Assembly (NCBI RefSeq): GCF_938041965.1
Contig: NZ_CALISE010000001.1
Span: forward strand, 29,563 to 93,562
Direction: 5' to 3'
Origin: an uncultured Mogibacterium sp.
GTDB taxonomy: Bacteria; Bacillota; Clostridia; Peptostreptococcales; Anaerovoracaceae
Length of the DNA: 64,000 bases
The notes beneath the pieces are model-generated. The model searched no databases. It was not told the DNA's origin and saw only the letters and a program-made list of their open reading frames with translations. A program made the translations under genes and the position numbers. Numbering within the stretch: position 1 is the stretch's first letter; each line of letters starts with the position of its first letter. This document shows, one piece after another, positions 9,346 to 16,916 of this stretch.

Positions 9346-9449
9346 GACCTTCGCGGTATCCTGCAGAAGCTTCCGCCCCCGTCTTGGGCTTAGTTTCTGG
9401 TTGAGGCTTTTGACCCTTATTGGTCGCTAGTATCCGGGATATTATTTGT

Positions 9450-9541
9450 GGAGAGGTACCCAAGAGGCTGAAGGGACTGGCTTCGAATACCAGCAGGCGG
9501 GTAATTCCCGTGCGGGGGTTCAAATCCCCCTCTCTCCGCCA
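9450..9541 (+). tRNA. tRNA-Ser(CGA)
   Basis: A 92-base class II tRNA with encoded CCA (9539-9541). The acceptor GGAGAGG pairs with TCTCTCC (one G-T), and the T arm is GGGGG-TTCAAAT-CCCCC. The long variable arm GGCGGGTAATTCCCGT and the loop TTCGAAT give anticodon CGA, reading UCG. The base pair closing the anticodon loop is a C-A mismatch. It marks the boundary between the housekeeping run on the left and the AT-rich accessory stretch on the right. Confidence 0.93.
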
Positions 9542-9542
9542 T

Positions 9543-9582
9543 AAAAATAGACGGTGCAATTAAGCACCGTCTATTTTTATAT
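9543..9582 (+). terminator. terminator after tRNA-Ser
   Basis: A perfect 15-bp stem (9543-9557 with 9564-9578, loop AATTAA) has an A-run on the 5' side and a T-run on the 3' side. It can therefore work in both directions. Confidence 0.9.
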
Positions 9583-9719
9583 GCGAGAAAGATTTGGATC
9601 CCCGCTGGGGGTTCTGCGGATGTTGGACAGTCCGAAGTGGTAAGGCGAAAAGCATTGAAAACAGGACTATCTCAAAAAATACTAATGCAGACATAACTAA
9701 TAAGTTGATATGGAGGATT

Positions 9720-9765
9720 TTTACAGTGGTTTGAGTTATAATAAAAAATATAAAACTACTGTAAA
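9720..9765 (+). promoter_or_regulatory. inverted repeat around -10 and ribosome site of small-ORF operon
   Basis: TTTACAGTGGTTT (9720-9732) and AAACTACTGTAAA (9753-9765) form a 13-base inverted repeat with one mismatch. A TATAAT lies between the arms and the right arm runs into the AAAGGAGG ribosome site of the next frame. It could be an operator or an RNA hairpin that hides the ribosome site. No clear -35 is visible. Confidence 0.45.
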
Positions 9766-9776
9766 GGAGGCAAACT

Positions 9777-9893
9777 ATGGCACTTAGCTATAAACCCTTA
9801 GTAGATACTTACCTTGATCCAGGAACATTTTTAGCTAGAAAATTTGATTCTGTAGATGCTGTTCCTAATAGCGGTTACATTGAATTATGGTAG
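9777..9893 (+). CDS. small hypothetical protein (38 aa)
   Basis: A 38-codon frame starting MALSYKPLVDTYLDPGTF and ending in GYIELW, preceded by a strong AAGGAGG seven bases before the ATG. Its stop overlaps the ATG of the next membrane-peptide frame, which points to translational coupling. I do not recognise the sequence. It has no signal peptide or membrane segment. It could also be the N-terminal stump of a decayed gene. Confidence 0.4.
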   Translation: MALSYKPLVDTYLDPGTFLARKFDSVDAVPNSGYIELW

Positions 9894-10206
9894 CGATAAT
9901 TATAATTATGGCTATTAACGTAGTGGCATTGTTGTTTGTGCCTTTCTCACCTTTGGTTTTTTTATCAACATTGTTAATAGCAAAGAAATATAAAAAAATG
10001 ACTATGGTGATTTGTTGTCAAAGAAAAATCGTATCGTGAGCTTTGTGATAACAGTTGCAATAGGAGGAGCATGTGTGGTATTGGCATACATACTGCCGTA
10101 TCATGAATATTATCCCAACATTATTAGAAGATTGTGTGAAACAATTGGAACAATAAATATTTATTTCGCAATAAATATATTTATTACAAAGAAAAATGAA
10201 AGATAG
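9887..10206 (+). pseudogene. small membrane protein, frameshifted at an A7 run
   Basis: Frame one starts at ATG 9887 and encodes hydrophobic MVAIIIIMAINVVALLFVP, then a Lys/Tyr-rich stretch, stopping at 10039. A second frame then gives SKKNRIVSFVITVAIGG and two more hydrophobic stretches to the stop at 10206. The switch point is the seven-A run at 9992-9998. One extra A would join the parts into a protein of about 107 residues with three or four membrane segments, reading KKYKKNDYGDLLSKKNR across the join. This may be a true frameshift, a slippage site or a sequencing error. Family unknown. Confidence 0.45.
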
Positions 10207-10230
10207 TGACAACACATAGTTTGAGTTACG

Positions 10231-10277
10231 AATAAAGCTTTTGAAGGTTGGATAGACTTTTAAAAGCTTTATTTTCT
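10231..10277 (+). terminator. terminator after small membrane operon
   Basis: AATAAAGCTTTT (10231-10242) pairs exactly with AAAAGCTTTATT (10262-10273) and is followed by TTCT. The 3' T-run is weak, so efficiency is uncertain. The following 10278-10475 stretch is AT-rich and shows no gene I can support. Confidence 0.5.
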
Positions 10278-10475
10278 GAAGAGCCTGAAAAATGTAGGAA
10301 ATCAAAAAGAAAGAATTAGAAAAAGGCGGGGTGTTTGAAGCCTTTGTCTACAGTCTTAGGTAGCACTTAATGTTCTATCTGTTTTTTAAAACTGAATATA
10401 TTAATTAGTATCGAAATTAAGAAGTTTTTTCATTTTCTAACCTTTATTGTCAAATTAGGCTTATAATAATGTAAG

Positions 10476-10586
10476 ATGAGAAAGAAAAAAAGCGGCAACA
10501 AGGCTGAAATGCTTAACCTCATCACTGCAACTATCAATCTGATAGCTTCGCTAGCTACGTTGATTATAGCAATAAGGTATGGTTAA
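10476..10586 (+). CDS. 36-aa hydrophobic peptide, candidate small toxin
   Basis: The frame encodes a Lys/Arg-rich head (MRKKKSGNKAEM), one hydrophobic helix (LITATINLIASLATLIIAI) and a short RYG tail. This layout is shared by single-span peptides such as type I toxins, but I cannot assign a family. No Shine-Dalgarno is visible, and a TATAAT only nine bases upstream would imply a nearly leaderless message. It ends 17 bases before the SdpI-like gene, so a peptide/immunity pairing is possible. Its expression is unproven. Confidence 0.35.
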   Translation: MRKKKSGNKAEMLNLITATINLIASLATLIIAIRYG

Positions 10587-10603
10587 GGCAAGGGGGGATA
10601 ACA

Positions 10604-10921
10604 ATGACTAGCTTTGACGTTTTTTTATTAATAGCATTCACAGTTAGTGCATTAACGGGAGCTGCATGCATGTTTGTACCCAGAAATCCAATACTTGGAA
10701 TTAGAACCGCTTGGTCTGAGTATAACGATGTCACGTGGAAGAAGAGCAATAAATTTCTAGGCATACTACTAATAATTGTGGGATTAGTATCTATGATTAC
10801 GTTTTTTACTATATCCAGCGATATGGCTGAAATAGTTTTTCTTGTATTACTGATCTCATCTTTCTTGATCAGTGTTATATATTCCAGGTTTGTTTGCGCT
10901 AAAGAAAAAGAAAAGCACTGA
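10604..10921 (+). CDS. SdpI family protein
   Basis: A 105-residue membrane protein with three hydrophobic segments. The loop FVPRNPILGIRTAWSEYNDVTWKKSNKF matches the SdpI-family signature, roughly GxRTxxSxxNxxxWxxxxxF. In Bacillus, SdpI gives immunity to the SdpC killing peptide and acts as a signal receptor; many short homologues have no proven role. The start has GGGGGG about six bases upstream. The gene lies in the AT-rich accessory stretch next to a hydrophobic peptide frame. Confidence 0.75.
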   Translation: MTSFDVFLLIAFTVSALTGAACMFVPRNPILGIRTAWSEYNDVTWKKSNKFLGILLIIVGLVSMITFFTISSDMAEIVFLVLLISSFLISVIYSRFVCAKEKEKH

Positions 10922-10972
10922 TATCTAAACTAGCTAGCTAAGCATATTAGATAAACATATGGCAGGTCTACG

Positions 10973-11116
10973 CTAACTGCCACACAGTTCATAATATCCC
11001 ATTTCTTCGAGAGCCTTTTTAATTTCAACGACCATCCAAATGTATAATGCGTAGTCAACTATTACGACGCTTATACCATCACCGTAATGAACCTATTCAG
11101 GAACTTGATTGCTCAT
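10973..11116 (-). pseudogene. degraded short reading frame
   Basis: Read on the minus strand from ATG at 11116, a 47-codon frame is interrupted by TAG at codon 8, then continues as VHYGDGISVVIVDYALYIW and ends EEMGYYELCGS before TAG. The composition looks protein-like, which suggests a remnant. I do not recognise it. The rest of 10922-11293 holds no gene I can support. Confidence 0.25.
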
Positions 11117-11293
11117 GTAAAAGTTCTCCAGTCTATAAAGGTAAAATCTAACTATATTTTAAATCTTTTGACCATAATTTGATGCATTTTAATTGTATTT
11201 ATATGCCACATACCTCCTGCAATAACTTTAATTACGACTTCTTATAATGTATCATATTAAGTACTTAGGAAGAGCATTATCGGAGGATAGCAC

Positions 11294-12064
11294 ATGTATA
11301 GAGAAGAGATCGCATCTATTTCAAATGGAGCAGAAGCTAAGGTTAGACTTCTTAAAGAGAACCCTGGCGGATATATTATTATGTCACTACTCGGAGGAAT
11401 ATACATAGGCTTCGGAGTGCTGATTTCATTTACTCTAGGGGGACAGCTTCAGGGCGAGTCATATGCTAAGCTCGTCATGGCTATATTCTTCAGTGTCGCT
11501 CTCAGCCTTATAATAATCGCTGGTGCAGAGCTCTTTACAGGTAACAACATGGTTCTTGCCGTCGGGTATATGAAGCAAAGAGTGACGCTAGCAGATGTCC
11601 TCAAGATATTTGTCATATGCTGGCTAGGCAATGTTATAGGTTCTGCACTTCTCGCTGGACTGTTCAATTTTACCGGCCTATATATAGATGGTACTCAGGC
11701 TGCGGTAGTCGGTGCAGCTGCGGTAAAAATGACCCTTTCACCTATCGCACTTCTTACGAGAGGTGCGCTTTGCAACTTCCTCGTGTGCCTTGCGGTGTGG
11801 TGCAGCTTTAGATGCAAGACCGATGCAGGCAAGCTCATCATGGTATTCTGGTGCATCGTAGCGTTCTTTGCCACGGGGTTTGAGCACAGCGTTGCTAATA
11901 TGACGATTCTTGCTCTTGCACTTATTAATAATGACGGGAATGAAGCTGTTACTGTCGGTGGATACTTATATAATCTCGGACTAGTGTCGCTTGGAAATAT
12001 GATAGGTGGCGTGCTCTTTGTAGCAGCTCCGTATATCGTGGCAGCCAAAGAAAAGTCCAAGTAA
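11294..12064 (+). CDS. formate/nitrite transporter (FNT) family channel
   Basis: A 256-residue protein with six hydrophobic segments. It has the FNT-type motif AELFTGNNM and the second half-repeat FATGFEHSVANM, whose central His is the family's conserved pore residue. FNT pentamers pass formate, nitrite, hydrosulfide or lactate across the membrane; which one applies here is not clear. The ATG has GGAGG seven bases upstream. It is monocistronic, ended by a bidirectional hairpin at 12127. Confidence 0.88.
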   Translation: MYREEIASISNGAEAKVRLLKENPGGYIIMSLLGGIYIGFGVLISFTLGGQLQGESYAKLVMAIFFSVALSLIIIAGAELFTGNNMVLAVGYMKQRVTLADVLKIFVICWLGNVIGSALLAGLFNFTGLYIDGTQAAVVGAAAVKMTLSPIALLTRGALCNFLVCLAVWCSFRCKTDAGKLIMVFWCIVAFFATGFEHSVANMTILALALINNDGNEAVTVGGYLYNLGLVSLGNMIGGVLFVAAPYIVAAKEKSK

Positions 12065-12126
12065 ATTTATGAAGTGACAAGAAAATTCACAAAATGGGAT
12101 GAATAAATTAGCATTAATAGAGTAAA

Positions 12127-12156
12127 AGAGGGGTGGCTAAGCCATCCCTCTTGTCG
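12127..12156 (+). terminator. bidirectional terminator between convergent genes
   Basis: AGAGGGGTGGC (12127-12137) pairs with GCCATCCCTCT (12141-12151) through an 11-bp stem with one G-T. It lies between the plus-strand channel gene and the minus-strand exported protein. T-runs are short on both sides. Confidence 0.65.
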
Positions 12157-12191
12157 TATTCAAAGTGTTTAATTATAAGATTGTGCTGCTC

Positions 12192-12788
12192 TTAATCATC
12201 AAGCAGAGCGAATTCCCCGTGAACTGGTCGATACAGCTTGTAGTGACTCGAGCCTATGAGTTTTCCAGTCTTCTGTTCGAACACCTCCACTTCGTATTCT
12301 TCGACGGTATAGACAGCCCTGAAGCCGATGTGCTGCACTTTGCTTTTTTCTCCATTTAGGACAACTGGATCAGTTAATTCACTATTAATATCTTGAATAA
12401 ATAGGCGCTTATATGATAGATTTCCCTCCATCCGGTTGTTTAGTCTATCAAGAGCGTACCAACTCATAAAACCGTTAGTGATAAATTTATCCTTATTTAC
12501 GCGGTAACCTAGCGTATCGCCTGTTACATATGCACGAAAGGTTACGGTTCTATCTGGTGTAATTGGTAACCCGTCCACAGTGCTCTCGACATCTTTAGAC
12601 ACTCGCTTATATTGGCTATAATGTTTGTATTTTCTTACTAGCGTATTTCTGTAATAAACTCCATGGTACTGTTCAGGTTTAGCATCATGTTCGTTTGAAT
12701 ATCCGATCTTAGTGTTACCATAAATTGAAAGTACAGGCAGAGCTAAAACAATAGCAATCGCTATAGCTAACGCTTTTGATTTCTTCAT
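12192..12788 (-). CDS. exported hypothetical protein (198 aa)
   Basis: The first 25 or so residues form a signal peptide or anchor (KKSKALAIAIAIVLALPVLS), with no lipobox Cys. The rest is a polar, Tyr-rich domain with alternating hydrophobics that suggest beta structure (TVTFRAYVTGDTLGYRV, YTVEEYEVEVFEQKTG). I do not recognise a family. GGAGG lies eight bases before the ATG, and a TATAAT on the minus strand at 12827-12822 is a likely -10. It is transcribed away from the RiPP locus and need not belong to it. Confidence 0.7.
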   Translation of the reverse strand: MKKSKALAIAIAIVLALPVLSIYGNTKIGYSNEHDAKPEQYHGVYYRNTLVRKYKHYSQYKRVSKDVESTVDGLPITPDRTVTFRAYVTGDTLGYRVNKDKFITNGFMSWYALDRLNNRMEGNLSYKRLFIQDINSELTDPVVLNGEKSKVQHIGFRAVYTVEEYEVEVFEQKTGKLIGSSHYKLYRPVHGEFALLDD

Positions 12789-13112
12789 AATTCTACCTCC
12801 AGTGCTTAAAGTGCACTTTTAATTATAGAGGTGTTAACTGTTTGTAACCTATAATTACCATATAAACTGATCAGTGTAAATGGGGGGGTAGAAAAAACAA
12901 TTTAATACATTGCTAATAATATATAAATAGTTGAGATGATATATATTGTAGTTAAAGTCGGTAGAGATTTTCAATTCATAATAGTTATGACTAAAACGCA
13001 CACAATCGATATAAATATAATTACAATATATACTGACTATCTTTTTGACTATCTGAATCGTTATTACTAATAAAGGGGAGGGAATTTTCCAAAACTGGGA
13101 GGATTATACTTT
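12789..13112. other. AT-rich divergent promoter region
   Basis: The 324 bases between the exported-protein gene and the sigma-factor gene hold no gene I can support. A seven-G run sits at 12882-12888, and the stretch from 12900 to 13070 is strongly AT-rich. The right end carries GGGGAGGG and then the GGGAGG ribosome site of the sigma-factor gene. Promoters for both sides should lie here. Confidence 0.4.
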
Positions 13113-13646
13113 ATGAACATTAATACGGATTATATATTAATCCGTGATGCAAAAAGAGGGAATACTAAAGCTGTGGAGAAAATAATCCGCAAATACTATG
13201 TTAGTATATTTGATTTTTGTAGATATCATTCTAACGATGTGTATACAGCAGAGGATCTAACTCAAGAGGTGTTTTTAACTTTTATTAAGGGAATTCACCA
13301 GTATGTTCATAATGGAAAACTTCTAAATTATCTCTATACAATTGCAAGAAATAAATGTATTGATGAGAAAAAAAGAATGAGAAACACGGAAATTTCAATT
13401 GATTGTGTGGTGAGCAGGCTTAATTCAAGTAGTGATGGATACTGTACTGAGATTGAATATCTTGATACGAAGATAGCAGTTGAAAGATTGCCGGAGGACA
13501 TACGAGAGATAATAGTGTTGTATTTCTTTCTTGGCAGAAAACAAAGTGAAATTGCAGAAATATGTGGAATTGGATTACCTCTTGTAAAATATAGATTGAG
13601 AAAAGGTAAAGAGATGATAAAAGAATTTTTGGAAGGAGAAGTATGA
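13113..13646 (+). CDS. ECF-type RNA polymerase sigma factor
   Basis: A 177-residue sigma-70 family protein of ECF size. Region 2 is seen in YTAEDLTQEVFLTFIKGI (about 44-62), and region 4 as RLPEDIREIIVLYFFLGRKQSEIAEICGI with VKYRLRKGKEMI as the recognition helix. It directs RNA polymerase to a specific promoter set, here probably including the adjacent transporter or peptide genes (inference). The start has GGGAGG upstream. Its TGA overlaps the ATG of the next membrane gene, an arrangement typical of sigma/anti-sigma pairs. Codon use is AT-rich, unlike the flanking housekeeping genes. Confidence 0.88.
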   Translation: MNINTDYILIRDAKRGNTKAVEKIIRKYYVSIFDFCRYHSNDVYTAEDLTQEVFLTFIKGIHQYVHNGKLLNYLYTIARNKCIDEKKRMRNTEISIDCVVSRLNSSSDGYCTEIEYLDTKIAVERLPEDIREIIVLYFFLGRKQSEIAEICGIGLPLVKYRLRKGKEMIKEFLEGEV

Positions 13647-14431
13647 ATAAGAAGAATTTTTCCAATAAAAAAATAGAACTTTTGCTTAGAAATATGCCAC
13701 GTAAGTTTATATCTGTTCCAGCAAAGAATGCCATAGATAATACAGTTTTCAAAGCAACAGAACTTATGATAGAAAAGGAGCAGGTAAGTCGTATTAACTT
13801 TGCTGAATTTCTTATTATTCAAATGAAGATTATGAGGAAGCGATGGTGGATTCTTCAAGGCGCATTACTTTTATTTGCATGTCAGTGGTTATATATATCT
13901 GGTGATGCTAATTATATATATAGAGGGATGAGTATTTTTGCTACATTGTTTGTAATATTAATAATCCCTGAATTATGGGGGAATATGAAATGTAAATCAT
14001 TGGAAATAGAAGAGGCTTCATTGTTTGATTTGAGAAAGGTTTACGCAGCAAAGCTTATAGCGTTTGGACTTGTGGATACGATTTTTTTAACATTCTTTTG
14101 CGCTACTGTAACACAACTCCAGTATTTTTTACTTGTAGATGTATTAAAGCAATTTGTTTTTCCTGTTATGATTGCAGCAACAATATGTATGATGGTTTTC
14201 TCGTGCAGAAATCCATTTAGTGAACTAACAACTATGGTTGTTTGTATTGTTGCTAATCTGCTTTGGGCGACTATTGTTCTTAATGAATCAATTTATTATA
14301 AGATAACATCATGGATATGGATTGGATTATTTGCTGTCTCTATTTCTTTAATTATTTATAGTGTGCGCAAAGTTATAAATAATACCAGCAAATATAAGGA
14401 GAAACAAACAAATGGATTTAATTTTGGATAG
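13643..14431 (+). CDS. membrane protein coupled to sigma factor, possible anti-sigma or immunity protein
   Basis: A 262-residue protein with a polar N-terminal domain of about 70 residues, then about six hydrophobic segments from residue 72 to 245. The ATG overlaps the sigma-factor TGA (ATGA). A cytoplasmic head plus membrane domain, coupled to an ECF sigma gene, fits an anti-sigma factor, but I see no zinc-binding HxxxCxxC motif. It may instead be the membrane subunit of the ABC system encoded just downstream, whose gene overlaps this one by 20 bases. Family not recognised. Confidence 0.65.
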   Translation: MNKKNFSNKKIELLLRNMPRKFISVPAKNAIDNTVFKATELMIEKEQVSRINFAEFLIIQMKIMRKRWWILQGALLLFACQWLYISGDANYIYRGMSIFATLFVILIIPELWGNMKCKSLEIEEASLFDLRKVYAAKLIAFGLVDTIFLTFFCATVTQLQYFLLVDVLKQFVFPVMIAATICMMVFSCRNPFSELTTMVVCIVANLLWATIVLNESIYYKITSWIWIGLFAVSISLIIYSVRKVINNTSKYKEKQTNGFNFG

Positions 14432-15299
14432 AGTGAAAAAAATTTATAAAGATATGAGTGTTGTAGATGATGTTTCAATTAGAATGCAATCGGGTATATA
14501 TGGGCTTTTAGGCTCAAATGGTGCTGGTAAGACTACTCTGATGAGAATGATTTGTACAGTTATGAAACCTACAGAAGGAACTATTTATTATGAGAATAAA
14601 GATATCTTTCAAATGAATGAGAAGTATAGAGATATTTTAGGATATTTACCACAGGAATTTGGATTTTATCCAAATCTTACTGTTAAGACCTATTTAAGGT
14701 ATATTTCTTCATTAAAAGGCCTTAAGCAGGATGTTGCAAAAATACGTATTGACGAGTTGCTAAAGCTTACCGGAATGCAAAAAGATTCATTAAAAAAAAT
14801 GAAAGAACTATCGGGGGGCATGAAAAGAAGAGTAGGTATTGCACAGTCGCTTTTGAATAATCCTAAGATACTTGTATTAGATGAGCCTACAGCAGGACTT
14901 GATCCAATGGAAAGAATAAGATTTAGGAATCTAATCAATCAATTATCAAATGATAGGATTATATTATTGTCTACACATATTGTTTCAGATATTGAAGCTA
15001 TAGCCAAAGAGGTATTTCTCATGAAGGAAGGTCGAATAATAGATCAGGGGACAATTAACGAATTGTGTAGCAATCTTCCATGTGATGTATGGATTTATCG
15101 CGAAAAGATAGAAAAAGCAGAAAACTTTATCTCCAATTTTACGAATCCTGTTGGTGCAATTAAGAATGATGGAGAGTATATACAGGCGCGTATTTTGTCG
15201 AAAGAACGACCTGCAGAAAATTCAATAAGTGTTGATAAAACTCTTGAAGACGTTTTTTTGTATCATTTTGGTGAGAATGGTAGTGATAGTAATGGTTAG
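14412..15299 (+). CDS. ABC transporter ATP-binding protein (drug-efflux/bacteriocin-immunity type)
   Basis: A 295-residue single-domain ABC ATPase of the CcmA/BcrA-like efflux class. Walker A is GSNGAGKTT (34-42), the signature LSGGM (133-137), and Walker B runs into LVLDEPT (154-160). The H-loop is in LSTHIVSD. A C-terminal extension of about 80 residues is typical of this class. It overlaps the upstream membrane gene and the permease that follows, so the three proteins probably form one exporter. In a RiPP locus such pumps commonly protect the producer (inference). Confidence 0.88.
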   Translation: MDLILDRVKKIYKDMSVVDDVSIRMQSGIYGLLGSNGAGKTTLMRMICTVMKPTEGTIYYENKDIFQMNEKYRDILGYLPQEFGFYPNLTVKTYLRYISSLKGLKQDVAKIRIDELLKLTGMQKDSLKKMKELSGGMKRRVGIAQSLLNNPKILVLDEPTAGLDPMERIRFRNLINQLSNDRIILLSTHIVSDIEAIAKEVFLMKEGRIIDQGTINELCSNLPCDVWIYREKIEKAENFISNFTNPVGAIKNDGEYIQARILSKERPAENSISVDKTLEDVFLYHFGENGSDSNG

Positions 15300-16485
15300 A
15301 TGTGAATTTAAAAAATTATTTAGTAATAGGATTAACAGAATTCTGGTGCTAGTTTTAGTTGTTATCGCAGTTGTATTTAGCTTTTTTTCAATATGGAGTA
15401 TAAATTTTGTAGATAAAGATGGTAATACTCACAATGGGTTGTCTGCACCAAGAAAGCTAAATGAAGCGAAGTTGAAATATAAAGGGGCATTAACTTCTGG
15501 TGTTTTTTACGAAATAATTCAGAAAGAAAAAAATCTAAATAAGAAGTACGGAAGTATGATTTCTGATTCTTTATATGCAGTAAATGAACAGGAATACGAA
15601 GATATAAAAGATATGATTGTCAGCACTCTTTGTTATAATAAAGATTTTGATGATTCGGTAATTAATGACTTGGACATTAATGAAGCGAGAAATATTTATT
15701 ATATAAGAGAAAAGAATATCAATCACATGTTAAAAGAATATGATAATCAAGAGGCGAAGAAAAAGTACTTAAAAAGGCAATTCCAAAAAGTACATAAGCC
15801 TTTTGAATACGCCCCAGCAGAATCATGGAAAACCATGGGTTTGTACGTGACAACATATTCGATGATATTATTAGTTATAGTATCTTTTTTTTCATCGGGA
15901 TTATTCTCGGAGGAATTCCGACTTGGCGCAGATTCGATTTTCTTCAGCACAAAGAGGGGGAGAACTAGGGGAACAATAACAAAAATAATAACTGGTTTGC
16001 TTATGGCAAGCGTAATTTATTGGGGCACTATGCTTATTATGTCAATAATATCCTTTGGAGTTATGGGTGTAAGTGGAGCATCATCTCCTATTCAAATAGA
16101 GGATAGTTATTCTATTTATGCATACACATTTTCACAAAGATACATGGTAATAATGCTATCTGGATATGTAGGAGTTATGCTTTCGGTAGCAATAACAATG
16201 CTTGTGTCGGCAAAAACACATTCCCAAGTTTTGTCCATGTGTTTTCCAATAGCTTTGTTTATATTATCGCCGTTCATTGGAAGAATACTTCCGCTTAGAA
16301 AAGTTTTTTATATTACTCCGGATCAGTTAATAAATGTTTATAACTGTATTAAATTGCCACTTATATATCAATTTGGAGAAATAGTGATAATGCAAATTCC
16401 TATGTTGATTATTCTATATTCAATTGTTTCAATTATGATTCTTCCTTTTATCTATAGGGCATTTAGTAACTATTACAACAAATAA
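15292..16485 (+). CDS. ABC-2 type permease
   Basis: A 397-residue membrane protein with one N-terminal segment (about 18-38), a long extracytoplasmic Lys/Glu-rich loop of about 140 residues, and five or six C-terminal segments. This is the ABC-2 permease plan. The start MVRCEFKKLFSNRINR is typical of such permeases; an ATG 15 bases upstream is possible. It overlaps the ATPase stop by 8 bases. It should be the membrane partner of that ATPase. The substrate is unknown, possibly the mature peptide. Confidence 0.8.
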   Translation: MVRCEFKKLFSNRINRILVLVLVVIAVVFSFFSIWSINFVDKDGNTHNGLSAPRKLNEAKLKYKGALTSGVFYEIIQKEKNLNKKYGSMISDSLYAVNEQEYEDIKDMIVSTLCYNKDFDDSVINDLDINEARNIYYIREKNINHMLKEYDNQEAKKKYLKRQFQKVHKPFEYAPAESWKTMGLYVTTYSMILLVIVSFFSSGLFSEEFRLGADSIFFSTKRGRTRGTITKIITGLLMASVIYWGTMLIMSIISFGVMGVSGASSPIQIEDSYSIYAYTFSQRYMVIMLSGYVGVMLSVAITMLVSAKTHSQVLSMCFPIALFILSPFIGRILPLRKVFYITPDQLINVYNCIKLPLIYQFGEIVIMQIPMLIILYSIVSIMILPFIYRAFSNYYNK

Positions 16486-16630
16486 ATTCTATACGATCAA
16501 TCTATGGAACATGGTGTGTAAAAATGCTGCGAGGGATCCAATGTGCATAGAAAGCGGTACATGCTATGAGTTATAGTAACTGATTGTTGAGAATATAAGT
16601 TAACTTAAATTAATTAAGGGAGGTAGTGTA
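16486..16630 (+). promoter_or_regulatory. leader region of the RiPP precursor gene
   Basis: The 145 bases between the permease stop and the precursor ATG probably hold the peptide gene's own promoter. The right end is AT-rich, with AGGGAGGTAG placed eight bases before the ATG. I could not fix -35 and -10 boxes, so control by the ECF sigma factor remains possible. Confidence 0.35.
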
Positions 16631-16807
16631 ATGAAAATTATAAATGATTCAACTGGTAAAGTTGAACCTAAAGCAGGTTGTGTTTGTACAGGTGGATGGA
16701 AAAGCACAAGGGGACCGTGGCAACCAATTTGGAATTGTAACTGCCAGTGTATACATGGGAATACTCGAAATAATAATGCAAACTTTAAAAAAGCAAAGAA
16801 TGCATAG
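16631..16807 (+). CDS. Cys/Trp-rich RiPP precursor peptide (58 aa)
   Basis: A 58-residue peptide encoded between the ABC permease and the radical SAM gene, behind a near-perfect GGGAGG. The leader is about 16 residues (MKIINDSTGKVEPKAG). The probable core has Cys17-x-Cys19, Trp23, Trp30, Trp34 and Cys36-x-Cys38-x-Cys40, then a Gly/Asn/Lys-rich tail without Cys. Five Cys in C-x-C patterns are what radical SAM thioether-forming maturases act on. Clostridial Cys-rich peptides of the CLI_3235 type show a similar style, but I cannot confirm membership. The leader/core boundary and the modification are inferred. A longer frame at 16644-16835 overlaps in another phase and looks spurious. Confidence 0.75.
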   Translation: MKIINDSTGKVEPKAGCVCTGGWKSTRGPWQPIWNCNCQCIHGNTRNNNANFKKAKNA

Positions 16808-16836
16808 AAGAGTATACAATTTCAGAAATATCTAAT

Positions 16837-16884
16837 TTTGATGGAGAGTGTGACCGTAAACGAAACAGTCCACTCTCCATCAAA
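16837..16884 (+). other. stem-loop between RiPP precursor and maturase genes
   Basis: Bases 16837-16850 and 16871-16884 form a perfect 14-bp stem with a 20-base loop. No T-run follows, so it is more likely an RNA stabiliser or partial attenuator than a full terminator. Such structures after RiPP precursor genes let the peptide message exceed that of the maturase. Confidence 0.7.
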
Positions 16885-16916
16885 GCAGTATATCAATATA
16901 AGGAGGCAAAGACTGA

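Noticed and set aside
9346..9449. SRP RNA next to tRNA-Ser
   Set aside because: The conserved GGTCAGG and GGAAGCAGC motifs of the SRP RNA are absent.
9272..9559. 95-codon minus-strand frame across tRNA-Ser
   Set aside because: It is antisense to a tRNA and its terminator; such frames are well-known false genes.
16644..16835. 63-codon frame overlapping the RiPP precursor
   Set aside because: It is in another phase, lacks a ribosome site at its ATG and gives a sequence without family features; the 58-codon frame has the ribosome site and the Cys pattern.
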